Assembly: GCA_033060915.1 (NCBI GenBank)
Contig: CM065377.1
Location: 55,948,683 to 56,012,682, forward strand
DNA: 64,000 nucleotides
From: Euryodendron excelsum
Taxonomy: Eukaryota; Streptophyta; Magnoliopsida; Ericales; Pentaphylacaceae
Reading direction: 5' to 3'
The notes under the pieces are model-generated. The model did no database searches, was not told the DNA's origin, and saw only the letters and a list, made by a program, of their open reading frames with translations. Position 1 is the stretch's first letter, and each line of letters opens with the position of its first letter. This document shows positions 23,536 through 34,579 of this stretch, in pieces. Made by a program: the position numbers and the translations under genes.

Positions 23536-23645
23536 GATTCCTTCTTTTTGTAACTAACGACCTGAAATGTCCAACTAGGACATACCACGTGATTCCTTCT
23601 TTTTATAACTAACAACCTGAAATGTCCAAATAGGACATACCACGA
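23536..23645 (+). promoter_or_regulatory. two 55-bp tandem repeats with a G-box at their junction
   Basis: Units 23536-23590 and 23591-23645 both start GATTCCTTCTTTTT and end GGACATACCACG. They differ at only a few positions. Their junction creates CACGTG (23586-23591), a palindromic G-box bound by plant bZIP and bHLH factors. The array lies 168-277 bp upstream of the ATG at 23813, where proximal regulatory elements would be expected. Regulation is inferred. Confidence 0.6.
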
Positions 23646-23812
23646 GCACCGTACGTGCACTACCACTAATAAAATAAGAAGTGCGAAGGACCGGATAGGA
23701 CCCAACCCCATGGCCACCCTATTGTAAGCTGATAAATGAATCAAAAACTATATTCCAGACCTATACATACATAAATGTATATTTACTAACCCAAATATGG
23801 CTCTGTCTTGCG

Positions 23813-24133
23813 ATGGCAACTATTGTCTCTAGATTCTCGCTCCTCGTCTCTGTTATTCTGATCCTTCTCGCGACTCTCTACGAATCATCGCACGGGATCG
23901 TCATCCACCACAAAAATCACCGAACGATCTCGGCCAGTGGTGATTCGGTTCGGAGCTTGCTGCGCATTCGGAGGAACAATCAGATCATTGATTGCAGCGA
24001 GATGGCGTCGAACTCGCTGTGCTCGCAGAAATCCAACAAGTGCCGGTGGTGCCGCAGCGAGGTTCTTGATGACATGTGCTTCTCCAAGTCCCAGGCCTGG
24101 CGATTGCCTCCTCAGGTCTTCTCTTGCGACTGA
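23813..24133 (+). CDS. small secreted cysteine-rich protein (106 aa)
   Basis: A single-exon frame of 106 aa. Residues 1-28 form a signal peptide: basic N-terminus, hydrophobic LLVSVILILLATL, and a small residue near the probable cleavage site. The mature part starts basic (HHKNHR, RIRR) and ends in a compact domain with six cysteines at 61, 70, 77, 80, 89 and 105, spaced CX8CX6CX2CX8CX15C. Three disulphides are therefore likely, with secretion to the apoplast or vacuole. The RIRR stretch could be a processing site. GC content is clearly higher than in the flanks, which supports real coding. It resembles uncharacterised plant secreted proteins with a CRWC...LDDMC core; the spacing does not match a defensin or lipid-transfer protein that I know. 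A TATA-like TATACATA lies near 23762. The function is unknown. Confidence 0.82.
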   Translation: MATIVSRFSLLVSVILILLATLYESSHGIVIHHKNHRTISASGDSVRSLLRIRRNNQIIDCSEMASNSLCSQKSNKCRWCRSEVLDDMCFSKSQAWRLPPQVFSCD

Positions 24134-24796
24134 ATCAATATCTCTCTCTTGTTTGATTTATTAGGTTTAATTACCTGAGTGTGATGTGTACTGGATCAGT
24201 GATGCTGATTGGATAGTTTGGACATGGATATGGCGAATTTCCATGGAAAATTTCCCCTAAAATTCTACATATGTATAAATTTGTATATATTTCACTACAA
24301 ACTACATTTTTTTGCAGATTGAGTGATCTCAATGCCGTTTTCTGATTATCTAATTCGGATTGGATAGAGTGTACATGAATGTGGTCAATTTAAGTGGAAG
24401 CTACAATAGATTTCTTTTTGCAAAGTCCTATTAACATACACCAATTCTAATTTATTTGTAATGCTTTATTTTATTTGGATTTTCTGGAATTTAAGAAAGT
24501 TTAATTCCATTATTATTGTTGATTGATGTGGATTGTTTAAGAAGATTATCAAAAATTAGCAGAAACAGTATTGTTATGTAGAGAATGATGAGTTAGCGCT
24601 CTTTGCTGGATGAAGATTTTCTTGTTTTGTTCCACAAACATTTAGGTATTTTATGGTATTCTCTGTGGGTGTCATTCAATTAGATTAGTAAGGTTGAGTA
24701 TTCTTTCTCACTATCCATCTCGAACTGAGATTGGAAACACTATCATCAGAAGTCTAAAGGGTAGTTGCTAGCATAGGTAAACTCAGTGTCTTTCAA
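24134..24796. other. 3' flank of the secreted-protein gene
   Basis: T-rich downstream sequence with no coding frame, ending at the copia remnant at 24797. Confidence 0.3.
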
Positions 24797-26073
24797 CTAT
24801 GTTAGAATAATGAAAGAGGGAGAGAGAGAATAATCTCTACGTTGAATTGAATAACAAAAGAAGAGAAGTGTACAGCATATATAGCACTAGAAAGAGTGAC
24901 GTACAAGTAAGAGTAAATAGGAAAGCAAATCAAACCCAATTAAATTCATAGAGAATCTCTAAAATATAAACCATATTGTTTACACTAGCTTACCCATTCA
25001 AACTCAAGGTGCTAGAGCTGATACCAACTTGAGTTCGAAAACTAAATCACAAAAATGCTATGGTGGATGTGCTTTGTTAAAAATATCAGCAATCTGATCC
25101 AAGGAAGTGACAGAGTGAAGAGGAACACTTTTGCGAACTAGTGAAGTATAAAGTGACAGTCAATTTGTGTTTGGTGCGATCGTGAAAATCCCTCATGAGC
25201 AATTAGAATAGCACTCTAATTGTCACAACAAAGTGTAGTGGCATGAAAATGAACAACACCTATATTCTCGAATAAGCAGTGAAGTCAAAGAAGCTCCTGA
25301 ATAGTATCCACAAGAGTACAACATTTTAGCCTCAATACAAGAGTGAGCCGTGATAGTTCGTTTTTTGCTCCCAATCAACGAGCCCTTATCCATCTTGATG
25401 CGCATTCACGTCCTGGTTTCTAGCTGCCCATCATTGAGCCCTTCATTTATCCGAGCTCCACATCCCCAATTTCGTTCACGCTTGCTATTGCTATCGCAGG
25501 TGCATATACCTGACATTATTTCCAAACTCAAGCTGGTCTTTGTTTTACCCACTTGAGTTTGAGGGATGTTAAAGCATATTAGTTTAGTTTCCTCATTAGC
25601 TAGTTTCCTTATGTATTAGTATCCTAGTTAGTTAATTTCCTTCCCTTTTTTCTACTCCTTGTTCAGCACTCCTCTTAGGACTATATATAGAGCATCTCTT
25701 TCAATGTAATCAATGCAATTCACAATGCATTATGATACAGAGATTTTATTTTCTCTCTAAGGTTTCATACTCTCTTTCTCTCGCATTTGTTTTATATCTT
25801 ATCCTAACATGGTATCAAAGTCCTCTCGCTCCTATTTAACATGGTATGTGGTACCATGTTACGATACTATGATACTATGTTAGAATAATGTGTGAGAGAG
25901 AGAAGGGAAGAGAATAATATCTACATTGAACTGAATAATGAAGGAAGAGAAGTATACATTATATATAGCACTAGGAGGAGTGTTGTACAAAGAAGAGTAA
26001 AATAGGAAAGCAAATCAAACCCAATCAAATCCCTAGAGAATCTGTAAAATATACACTATATTGTGTACATTAA
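24797..26073 (-). mobile_element. antisense copia remnant with two LTRs and RNase H, interrupted
   Basis: About 24797-24995 and 25879-26073 are two copies of one LTR on the minus strand. Each plus-strand copy starts TGTTAGAATAATG and shares AGGAAAGCAAATCAAACCCAA and a TATATAGCACTAG TATA region. Between them, about 25060-25400 on the minus strand reads as decayed copia RNase H, with CDN, a STLVLRLKCC-like relic, and QIADIF near the end. Multiple stops make it dead. A fragment of a second, plus-strand copia element lies inside it. Confidence 0.7.
25567..25809 (+). repeat. short copia LTR (243 bp) followed by a primer-binding-site-like sequence
   Basis: It starts TGTTAAAG after a purine-rich GAGTTTGAGGGA, has a TATATATAG TATA box (about 25684), and ends TATCCTAACA. 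TGGTATCAAAG follows directly, close to the initiator-tRNA-Met primer site of copia elements. Upstream (about 25500-25555) is a relic of a pol C-terminus (SKLKLVFVLPT). It therefore shows both 3'-LTR context on the left and 5'-LTR context on the right. Confidence 0.68.
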
Positions 26074-28476
26074 CAAACTGGAAGAAAAATCAAATTTGTT
26101 ACTGGATTTGCTGACTTTTATTGTAATAGTCGTTTATAGTTCAGACTTATGCTAGAATCTCAAATATTGAGCTGATACATTCTTTTCTGATCTGGGACCT
26201 AGGTAGGATTGACACGAGTAGGCAATGAATTCATTAGACACAAAATTGAAATACTGTACACCCTATATGTCATAAACTTATAAACCTAAGTTGTTGCTTT
26301 ATTGTACTGCTCAATTCAAATTGCCCTTTTCACTACCAAAAATAAGGATTTGGGTTCATATTAATTTATTCAGTTGAATAAGTAGTGGTAGGTAGGTAGA
26401 TTTTTTCTTATAACCTAATGAGAATGATGTACTAGTGGTACCGTATTGTCATCTATAAATTTTTAAGAGGATGGTCTTAATATGCATTTACTTAGTTTAA
26501 TGATGCTAGTCTTGAGTTAAGTCACATAGGAATTATTAATTTTACTTACAAGGCTTTCCGCTTGATTTATTGAAGTGCTATGTTGGAGTGAGACACAATA
26601 TCACTGTGTCTAATGTAGATGAAGCTTGCAACTATATAAATTTTTATGAATTTCAGATGGTTGGTTAAAAGTGGCAGGCTGGAAATGAAAACAAGTTAAT
26701 TCTTGCGGTAGGCTTACTGGCATATGGGATTGAAACAAGAAAACAAATGGAAAATTTCAGGAAACTTGTTTTCCCTTCTTGAAGTATTATGCTTTGGAAA
26801 TTTAAAAAAAGAAAAAGAAAAAGGAGCATAGTAGTTTGGCTGAATAAAGAATGGAGAAGCTTAACAAGTATGCCATACCCAACTGGTAGAAAGGAACCTG
26901 GAAATGAAGTCAAACGGCTTCTAATCATTTTCGTACAACTAACTAAAAAAGTTCATTTTTGTACAACTTAGTTAATGGACGCAAATGCTATTTGTACTGT
27001 TTGTGAGCTTGGAGAGGCTCACCTCATGAAATAAACTCTGTGGAGAAGAGCAGTGGTAAAAGATCCTTGACTTTCTGTTCTAATGGTTGCAGAATTCTCC
27101 ACGGAGCATTCCAAGGGATGCTGTATCAAGAAATTTAAATTTGATGGATCTCTCCAGAAGAAATAGAGGGGGTTGCACTTAAATATTTGTCTCCAGAGGA
27201 AAGGAATGCTATAGAGAACACACAGTTTAAAAATTTTCGTCTGAGTATCTACCTTGTTGAAAGTACATCCAGGTGAAATTGTTTTGGTTTTAGTCAGCTG
27301 ACTGTAAAGGCAGGGGCGCTATTTTACGCATGATTATGGCAAACGCGATCTGGAATAATTTAAGTTCCAAGTTTTCACTTGCAGAAGTGTCAACAATATC
27401 TTTTGATCCAAAATAAGCTCGAGGAGAGATATAGGGACAATTCTTAACTCTCATTTTCTCATAGAAGGCTGAAGAAATTGAAGATGTCACTGTTTTAGAT
27501 GCATTAGAGTTTGTATTTTGTAAATTGAAAACACAGATTTTCCCTTTTCGGGTGGATAAAGTGGTGCTAGCATATTTTGGAGATAAATACTGTTCATTCT
27601 TGCTTCATCTATGCCATTTTAGAGTAGGACTTAGGGAAGAAACAGTGTCTTTGTTAGCTGGTGGACTTATTAATTTGCAAATTCTTTCTCAATTAGTTAA
27701 AAGAATGAAATTGGCTGATCCCAGCAAAAGTTGCTTGTTCCAGCATTTGGAAACATGTATGCTAATATCATGAAAGTTAAACAAGCAGAAGATTTAAAAG
27801 AAAAATGATCCTGCTTTATCTCTACTTTGCTTATGGGTAATTTATAGTTAAGTTTCAACTTAAATGGAGCTTGGAATATTAAAAAAAGACACATAAAAAT
27901 GGCCGAGGCTATGCGATATTAGATTTATGTTGCAATATTGTGACAACACAATGGTATTACTTTCAGGAGTCATCTTTCACTGAGGTGAAGGCAGGGGCTA
28001 GAGAAAGTCTGAACTGCAATAATTAGATAACTTATAGAACTGCTAGGGTTGATGGAATTGTGTGCAGTCTACCCTGGGTTTCTTGGTTAGGATTATCCAC
28101 AAGAGTCTCAAGAAATTTGAGGGGTTATTTTGCACACTGATAGTGCCTGGATTGACGGTATCTAGAGCCGAGGGATCACAATGTTTGAAGTCTTTCTCGA
28201 CTGCATGATACTATTCTTTGCTTTTACTACCACATCCTTACTGTGTAGATGTTCCCTCCTTCTATACCATATCCAACTCTTGACTGTTCCCTTTGATGGA
28301 GGTTTTTATTTGGCTCAGAATATGCATTCGGAGGAAGAGCAAACCTCCATTAGGATCCCCTCCTAGTCTCTGTTGAAGAAGGGTGATGCTTGAGAAAGTT
28401 AGTTCTTACATGAGCAGGCAGCCTTTGAATCCACCTTTGTACTTGTGCAATGGTAAGAAATAAAGTGTTTTAAGAG
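26074..28476. other. intergenic, no gene recognised
   Basis: About 2.4 kb with many short frames and no firm domain. One stretch (27525-27773, plus strand) encodes FRVDKVVLAYFGDKYCS, faintly like a PWWP-domain core, but it has no supporting exons. I record it as unassigned. Confidence 0.3.
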
Positions 28477-28499
28477 TTTTTTTTTTTTTTTTTTTTGTT

Positions 28500-28534
<35 letters not shown>
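28477..28534. repeat. T20 run followed by an uninterrupted G33 run
   Basis: Twenty T's (28477-28496), then GTTTT, then 33 G's (28502-28534). This is the longest homopolymer in the window and could fold into G-quadruplexes. The length may be wrong because of sequencing error or assembly slippage. Confidence 0.9.
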
Positions 28535-28535
<1 letters not shown>

Positions 28536-28538
28536 AGT

Positions 28539-30311
28539 TGTTGGGGAATGCTAAGGTTAGAGTTGTTGACTGCATGACTTGATTTTAATGATAACAAAAT
28601 ATTGTATTAGTGATCTAATGATTCTACTTAGTGTGTAGATCATATTATGCATTAATCTATCTTAGAATTATGACTTGAAGCTTTATATATTGAAGATATT
28701 GAAGAATTTATGTGTTGAGAAGCTTGTCGAGAAAAAATTAAAGGTCATGAAAAGATCTGGACTTGAAAAATAAATCGGCATCATTGAAAATGATTTTGGC
28801 AACAAAGAGAAGAAAGTCGGCAGCTCTTTTGTAAAAAATGACACCTTCTACCGTGTGACATAACAAGATTAGAAAAGAATATTGGCATCAATTCAAAGGA
28901 GATTGACAACAGTTAAAAAGAGATTGGCAATAATGAGAAAAAGATCGACAGTAAGTATTGATGCCTAACTCAGAAAAGCTGATATTTGAATAATAGAAAA
29001 TCAGTTGAAGAAGAAATTACAAGACTTGGAAGCTCTCTTAAAGATTTAATGAAATATTGAAAGAATGAAAGAAGCCTTGTTGATTCAAGAAGCAAAATAG
29101 TTTGATTTCATATTGAAGATATTGAAGGTGTTTTTGAAGATCAACATGTATTGAAAAACTCATTTCAAATCTTCTTTGGATGATCCTTGAAGAGCTTGAA
29201 TACTTTGAAGAAGTTTTACAAAAGTTAAAGTCTCTAGGCAAAAAGAGTCGACACATGGATTTCAGGAATTGACATATTGAGACAGTAGTTTGGACTTAGG
29301 TTTGCTAAGAAAAAGGGTCGATCCCTTCAGAAAAATGGTTGACACATTAGTCCAGCGAGCAAGTCTTGTAGGAGGTCTAAAAAGGGTCGACACATTGTTT
29401 TTTAGGCATTGACACATTTTAGACAGTGCCTTGGTGATTTTTGTTAAAACACAAAAAGGGTCGACACATTGATTTTCAGGGGTCGATACATTGAAGCAGA
29501 TCGTTGAGAAGCTGAAATCAGAACAAAAAGAGTCGTCACATTCAGAAAAATGGTCGACATGTTGACTGTAAAAGCTAGTTTTTTTACTGTTGTAACAGTT
29601 TGATTTTGTATTAAATATACTCCCAACCACCACCAACGGCTAGATATGATACAAGACTATATATACAAGGTCTCTAAAGCTTTTATGCAGTAAGATAGAA
29701 GATTATAAAAGCCATACATCATATTCAAAGAGATATTCTGCTCTTCACTGCTATATTCTCTTGTTCCTCATCTGTGAGGTTATTTATTGAGATGCACTTT
29801 GCACATTTACTTTTTGTGAGAGTACCCTCTGTATTAAACTCCTTCATTACTCTTGAGTTGAGTTATAATTTGTAAGTTTGAGTGTTCTTGGGTAAAAACA
29901 TTTGTAATTTTGAGTGAATCTTGAACAAAATTACTTGTGGTTTAAGAGTTTGGTGTAAACTCTTATAAGGAGTGAGATGAGCACTTGGAGAACTAGCAAG
30001 TTGTGCAAAGAGTACTTTTACATAGTGGATGATCCCCTCAAAGGAATTGGGAAAGAGAGAACGTAGGTAAAGGAACGCTGAACCTTTGTAAAATCTCGGT
30101 GTCTTCTTTACTCTGTTTTATTCCTTCCACTGCATTATTTTGAGTGGATCATTGTATTATCTTGCTTGTATTGCATTTTATTATTACTTGCGTGGTTTAT
30201 AGTTTGATTAGCCACTGTAACATTGCTTAATTAGTTTTTAATTGCATTGTTTGTGATTATATTTGAAAAATCTAATTCATCTGCTTCTTGGGCTGCCTAC
30301 TTGGACCAACA
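28539..30311 (+). repeat. probable solo LTR (about 1.77 kb) of an LTR retrotransposon
   Basis: It begins TGTTGG and ends CCAACA, a perfect 6-bp terminal inverted repeat. A TATA box (TATATATA, about 29658) lies two thirds along. 29240-29560 contains many GGTCGACACATTG-type repeats, which I associate with long copia LTRs of the SIRE/Maximus kind (recalled, weak). No internal domain adjoins either side, so a solo LTR left by recombination is inferred. Flanking 5-mers (GAAGT and AAAGC) do not match well, so the target-site duplication is not confirmed. Confidence 0.6.
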
Positions 30312-31267
30312 AAAGCTAGATTTTCGGGTGCAAATGCTATTATGATTGTGCATATTGTAGTAAATTAGACCCTCTCCGTGCTAAATTGGGCCCTTTGTAG
30401 GTGTCAAACTTTGAACGGAGTCTTTCGTGCAAAGTTTTGATCTTCTATGACACTTCTCCTGTATGGTTCCATAAAATTTAAAAAAAAAATTGTTTGAATT
30501 ATTGAAAAATGACAAAATTGCTGAAAAGAAAGATGAGGACCAAAGGATGGTTGCCTCAAAGAAGATTTTTTTATATTTTTTTTAAAGAAAACATAGCATG
30601 AGTGAAATTAAAGGGAGAGAAGCATAAGGTTCTGTTTTAATTCTGAGAAGTGGTTGGGAGAAGGAAAAGGCAATGAGAAAGAGAAGGAAAAGTGATTTCT
30701 TTAAATTTTAACACCCCATCCCCGTCATTGCTAGGGCTGACATTTGCTTTTTCTCTCTATTTTCCATAGAAATTGAACAAAAGAAAATGATTATTTGCAT
30801 TGTTTTCTGGCCTCTCTCTTCAAAATTCGAAATTCAATTTCTCGCTTCTTTTATTAGATTTTTTTGCTGTTGTTGTAAACAAATGGAAATGATTTGCTAA
30901 ATTTATCACTCCCATTCTCGTTTGTTTTCGGTCTAGTATAAGAGGTATAAGAGAGTAATAATAATACTTGGGACATTTAGTCCCAGGAGAAGGTTAATGA
31001 GTACATTTTGTGCACCCTAATACCAACCAGTACCATGTTTGGATTGACAGGATTGAGGGGTACAAGGACCTGCAATACTATATCTGATGTTTGGATTGAC
31101 ATGGTATTATAGATACAAAATCAATAGATTTCTAAAAATGCTCTTATTTTATCAAGCATTATATTTTGTCCTGCCCCTCTCCCCTACTGGACAATTTTTT
31201 TTTTTGTTGGTACATGGGAAATCAAAGCAAGAAAGAAAAACAAAAAAAAACAGAAGAAACAAACAAA
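30312..31267. other. intergenic, no gene recognised
   Basis: A/T-rich spacer between the solo LTR and the VNTR. A T-run with GGTACATG at about 31195 may be a scrap of the short SINE family. Confidence 0.3.
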
Positions 31268-31410
31268 GCAAAAGAAGTATCAACACCAAAATACCTAAAT
31301 AATTAAGATGTAAAGATAAACAAACAAGTAGTTTCACTGCCTTCTCTTGCGACTTAAACCACCACCACCAACAGATATGTAGCAATCAAAAGAAGTATCA
31401 GCACCAAAAT

Positions 31411-31602
31411 GTTACACTATCATGGACAAGGAATAATAATTGTTACACTATCATGGACAAAGCATAAGTTCTTTCTCACACCCAAAATGTTACACTATCA
31501 TGGACGAAGCATAAGAATTTTTACACTATCATGGACAAAGCATAAGTTCTTTCTTATACCCGTGTGGACATCCAACTCATAAGTAGGCAAACTATCATGG
31601 AC
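31411..31602. repeat. VNTR built on ACACTATCATGGACAA
   Basis: The core starts at about 31411, 31442, 31489, 31520 and 31590, giving spacings of 31, 47, 31 and 70 bp. The 31+47 pair makes a 78-bp higher-order unit that includes AGCATAAGTTCTTTCT. A related block, AAAAGAAGTATCARCACC, occurs at about 31268 and 31387. Confidence 0.8.
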
Positions 31603-32734
31603 AAAGAGGCCCCCAAACAAAAAACATAAATATTTTCTCGTGACTATGTTAGCTTTGGGTGCATTATCAACCACATTCAGCATCATTGCTTGCTATGAAG
31701 GTTTGGGTGTCAAAGATAACAGTTTAATAGGTTTTATTAAGTTTTATCAGTGGAAAGAACTAGAACTTTAATTACTAGCTGTCACCTATAGAACAAAGGC
31801 AAATAGAAATTAACCCTCATTTTATTTAAAAAAAAAAAAGGTTTTTCAATTGGAAAATCATCAAGAGTTTCATACAATGATGTTCTCAGAGGAAACAAGA
31901 AAATAGAAATGAAAAATTACAAAGACAAATGACTATTATATCGATGAGAAGAAAAATTATAAGAAAACAACCGAGCTACAAACTTCGTTGCACAAAATCG
32001 TATGAAAACTCATACATACCCACAGATCTACAGACCTCCATGACAGATCTATCATTTCTTCTCAGAAAAGAGTCACAGAAAATGAAACATTTTCAATTAA
32101 AAGCAAATACAAAGGGAGATATAGGAAAAGAATGTTGCTTGTCGATGATTTCTTATGATCGGAAGAAGTTTTCAGGCTTGGAAAACCTCAGTCGCTACAA
32201 TAGTGGAGAGCTCAAGCATTGAAGATTACTCGTAGAGCAAAGGGAAAGTGTAGCAGAATACCAATATCCCCTACTTGGGTAAATAATATCTCATAATGTT
32301 CAAAGTAGGGCAGTTGAATAATTTTCATAGATACTCCAGTCAGCATTTAGTACCAGTACAAATAATAACATCCCTCTAGTATTGCAGAATACCCTCTATA
32401 TAGGTTTTTAATCCGGAGAGCTCAATTTGTACTGGTCTTCATTTTAGTCCAATTTGTACTCATGACATTTAGTCCAATTTTTCTTCAATTTAGCTCAATT
32501 TGTACTCATGACATTTAGTCCAATTCGGCCCCATTGTGTCGGAAACAAAGGAGGCCTTAAAGTACTATGCCAGTTGCCATGTGTCCTAAATTAGATAACT
32601 TATTCCCTCCAATATTGGTTAGCAAGATGTTCCTCAGGCAAACCCTTTTAACTTGTAACTGATTTAGGCTGTTATGTGTTTTGCATCGTAATTGAAGTTC
32701 TCAAACTTAACCACCCCCTTCCCTCTCTTTTAGA
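31603..32734. other. intergenic, no gene recognised
   Basis: Spacer with a short duplication of a TTTGTACTCATGACATTTAG block near 32447 and 32499. The 97-codon frame at 31929-32222 has no recognisable domain. Confidence 0.3.
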
Positions 32735-33022
32735 GTGTACAAGTCTTCGATCAATTATTTTTTTAAGTTTGTGGAGGGTTATTGTCTACACGAATCATGT
32801 AAATTTCTTGTATTGCAATTATAAGAGGGCGTAAAGCCCCCCGGTCTCTTATTCCAGGTGTCCAGATCTTTGACCAATTATTTTTTCAAGCTCATGTAGA
32901 GTCAATATCTACATGAATCATGTAAATTTTCTATATTACTGATACAAGAGGGCGTAAAGAGGAATCAAACTTCAAACCTTATGTTTAGCATGAAGATAAG
33001 ATAGAGCGACAACTTTAGAGCT
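32735..33022 (-). mobile_element. tRNA-derived SINE with a duplicated body
   Basis: On the minus strand the head (about 33020 down to 32960) has a B-box-like GAAGTTTGATTCC. The following about 100-bp body is present twice: 32858-32959 and 32735-32836, 123 bp apart. Both bodies share AATTATTTTTT, ATGAATCATGTAAATTT-type and GAGGGCGTAAAG blocks. It looks like a SINE with a partly dimerised tail. Confidence 0.55.
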
Positions 33023-33638
33023 CAAACTTAAATAATTTATTCTAAGTACAAATTGTCCCAACCCCTAAAAATAATATGGTTCGGAATGTCCAATCTTACT
33101 CACTAGGGGTGAGCTATGACGTATATCTTGTCTTTAAAAATGAAAAAAACAAAAAACCCAAAGAACATTCAAATAACAAAGGCAATTAAATAGTAACTTG
33201 CATCACCAAGCTTAAAATTATGTAGAATGGTATAACTGACTTGGTGACTTTTGCTTTAAAATAAAAATAATTTTTAATTATAAAATTATCATTATCATAT
33301 CATATAATGAATTTTACAGTTATAATTTTTCTTTAACATTGATATTTTTGTAACTTCTTAGACCTTTTTAAAATAATCAGGAAAAAGAAAGAAAAAAAGC
33401 ACTCATAACAAGATATTCACTCTTCTAAAAAATGAAAAAATGAACTTTTATTTCTCCTTACTTAAAAAAAATTGCAATGAAGAAGTAAAAGAAAATAAAC
33501 AAACTCTACGTTATTTCCTGTCATGAAATTGAAATTGAACGTAATTTTGTTCAATAATTCTTATTTGATTGCGACGATGAAACAAGAATTCAGTGGACAA
33601 GAAAAAGAAATTTTAAAAAATGAAGAAAAAAAATATAT
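33023..33638. other. 3' flank of the HAD phosphatase gene
   Basis: AT-rich. The last 100 bases or so are the probable 3' UTR of the minus-strand phosphatase. No other gene is seen. Confidence 0.35.
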
Positions 33639-34487
33639 TCACAATATCTTATCTTCTTCTCCTTGAGCAAGGTATTGCTTCACTGCATCTCTCATGTCTT
33701 CAAACCCATCAGAGCCCTCAAAGAACTCCATCAACCGCCGGAGCTCGGCATCACAAAGGTTGTTGGTGAACTTACATATCGGAATCGCATTTTCCGGCTG
33801 GAACTTGTACGAATTTGGGTTGTCATCGACGATCACGACGCTCTTCAGATCCCTCCCCAATTCTGCCAAGTCTTTCACAAACTTGCCGTCGACTTTCCTG
33901 CACGAGTCCCGGTACAGCCGGTGAGTTATTACCGCCTCCCGGTCCAGCCGGTCGAGCACTAGCGACGCATACTCCTTCAGTCCGGCTGTGAATATAACGA
34001 CTTCGAATTTTTGACTGAGAAATTCGAGCAATTCGTCGACAAATGGGCGTTTCAAGACGTAGAAATCAAATTTGACGCCGTCGATGACAGGCCGGACGAC
34101 GAAGTCGTACTTTGCAGGCGGGGGGTCGGCCTTGGAGTGGACCAGAGTCTCGTCGAGGTCAAGGAAGATGGTCCTTTTCTCTGGCGAAAGCGATGGCGGT
34201 AGAATGGTGTAGCCGCCGGCGGAGAACAGCGATCGGGAGGGGGTATAACGGTCCTTGCCCGCCGGGACTTTTTGAAGGATTTGATAGCCCTGTTTTTTGG
34301 GGTTCTTCAGAGGAGGAGTGCCGATACCGGCGATTTCGAAGAAGATCTTAATGAGCCGGCTGCGGCAGTTGTGGATCAAATTGTTGATCGAGGCGACGAC
34401 GCTCTTGATGGCATACTTCTTCCGCCGGCAGCTCCGTCGGGCTCTGGTGATTTTCGGTGGTGTCTGCTTAATAATCTTCGAAACCAT
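33639..34487 (-). CDS. SCP1/NIF-type HAD-family phosphatase (282 aa)
   Basis: A single-exon gene of 282 codons. The N-terminal third is basic (RRSCRRKK) and poorly conserved. The NIF/FCP1-like catalytic domain runs from about residue 104 to 270. DLDET (110-114) is the DXDXT motif whose first aspartate forms the phospho-enzyme, IFTAGL (165-170) is motif II, and VIVDDNP (218-224) carries the C-terminal metal-binding aspartates. Such enzymes dephosphorylate serine/threonine residues; animal SCPs act on the RNA polymerase II CTD. The plant substrate is unknown. No BRCT domain is present, so it is an SCP-like rather than a full CPL protein. It resembles intronless Arabidopsis At1g29770/At1g29780 (recalled). 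GC-rich coding sequence in an AT-rich setting supports it. The start is the first ATG, about 50 bp downstream of a TATA-like run. Confidence 0.92.
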   Translation of the reverse strand: MVSKIIKQTPPKITRARRSCRRKKYAIKSVVASINNLIHNCRSRLIKIFFEIAGIGTPPLKNPKKQGYQILQKVPAGKDRYTPSRSLFSAGGYTILPPSLSPEKRTIFLDLDETLVHSKADPPPAKYDFVVRPVIDGVKFDFYVLKRPFVDELLEFLSQKFEVVIFTAGLKEYASLVLDRLDREAVITHRLYRDSCRKVDGKFVKDLAELGRDLKSVVIVDDNPNSYKFQPENAIPICKFTNNLCDAELRRLMEFFEGSDGFEDMRDAVKQYLAQGEEDKIL

Positions 34488-34532
34488 TTCTGGGTTTTGT
34501 TATTGTAATTGTTCAGAGAGAAATATACATAC

Positions 34533-34558
34533 GTTTATATATATATATACATATATGT
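34533..34558 (-). promoter_or_regulatory. TATA-like run upstream of the phosphatase gene
   Basis: An alternating TA run (about 34536-34548) lies about 50-60 bp before the minus-strand ATG at 34487. It suits a core promoter with a very short 5' UTR, but simple AT repeats are common nearby. Confidence 0.4.
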
Positions 34559-34579
34559 ATGAGGGAGAGGGAAGTTAAA

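Noticed and set aside
27525..27773. Possible PWWP-domain fragment (DKVVLAYFGDKYCS)
   Set aside because: Only about 15 residues resemble the family, the following residues diverge, and no adjacent exon supports it. A profile search would be needed.
28534..30316. 5-bp target duplication for the solo LTR
   Set aside because: GAAGT and AAAGC agree at three of five positions, and the left flank is distorted by the G-run. I do not claim a duplication.
33639..34578. Plus-strand frames of 60-99 codons over the phosphatase gene
   Set aside because: They are antisense shadows of the GC-rich phosphatase coding sequence.
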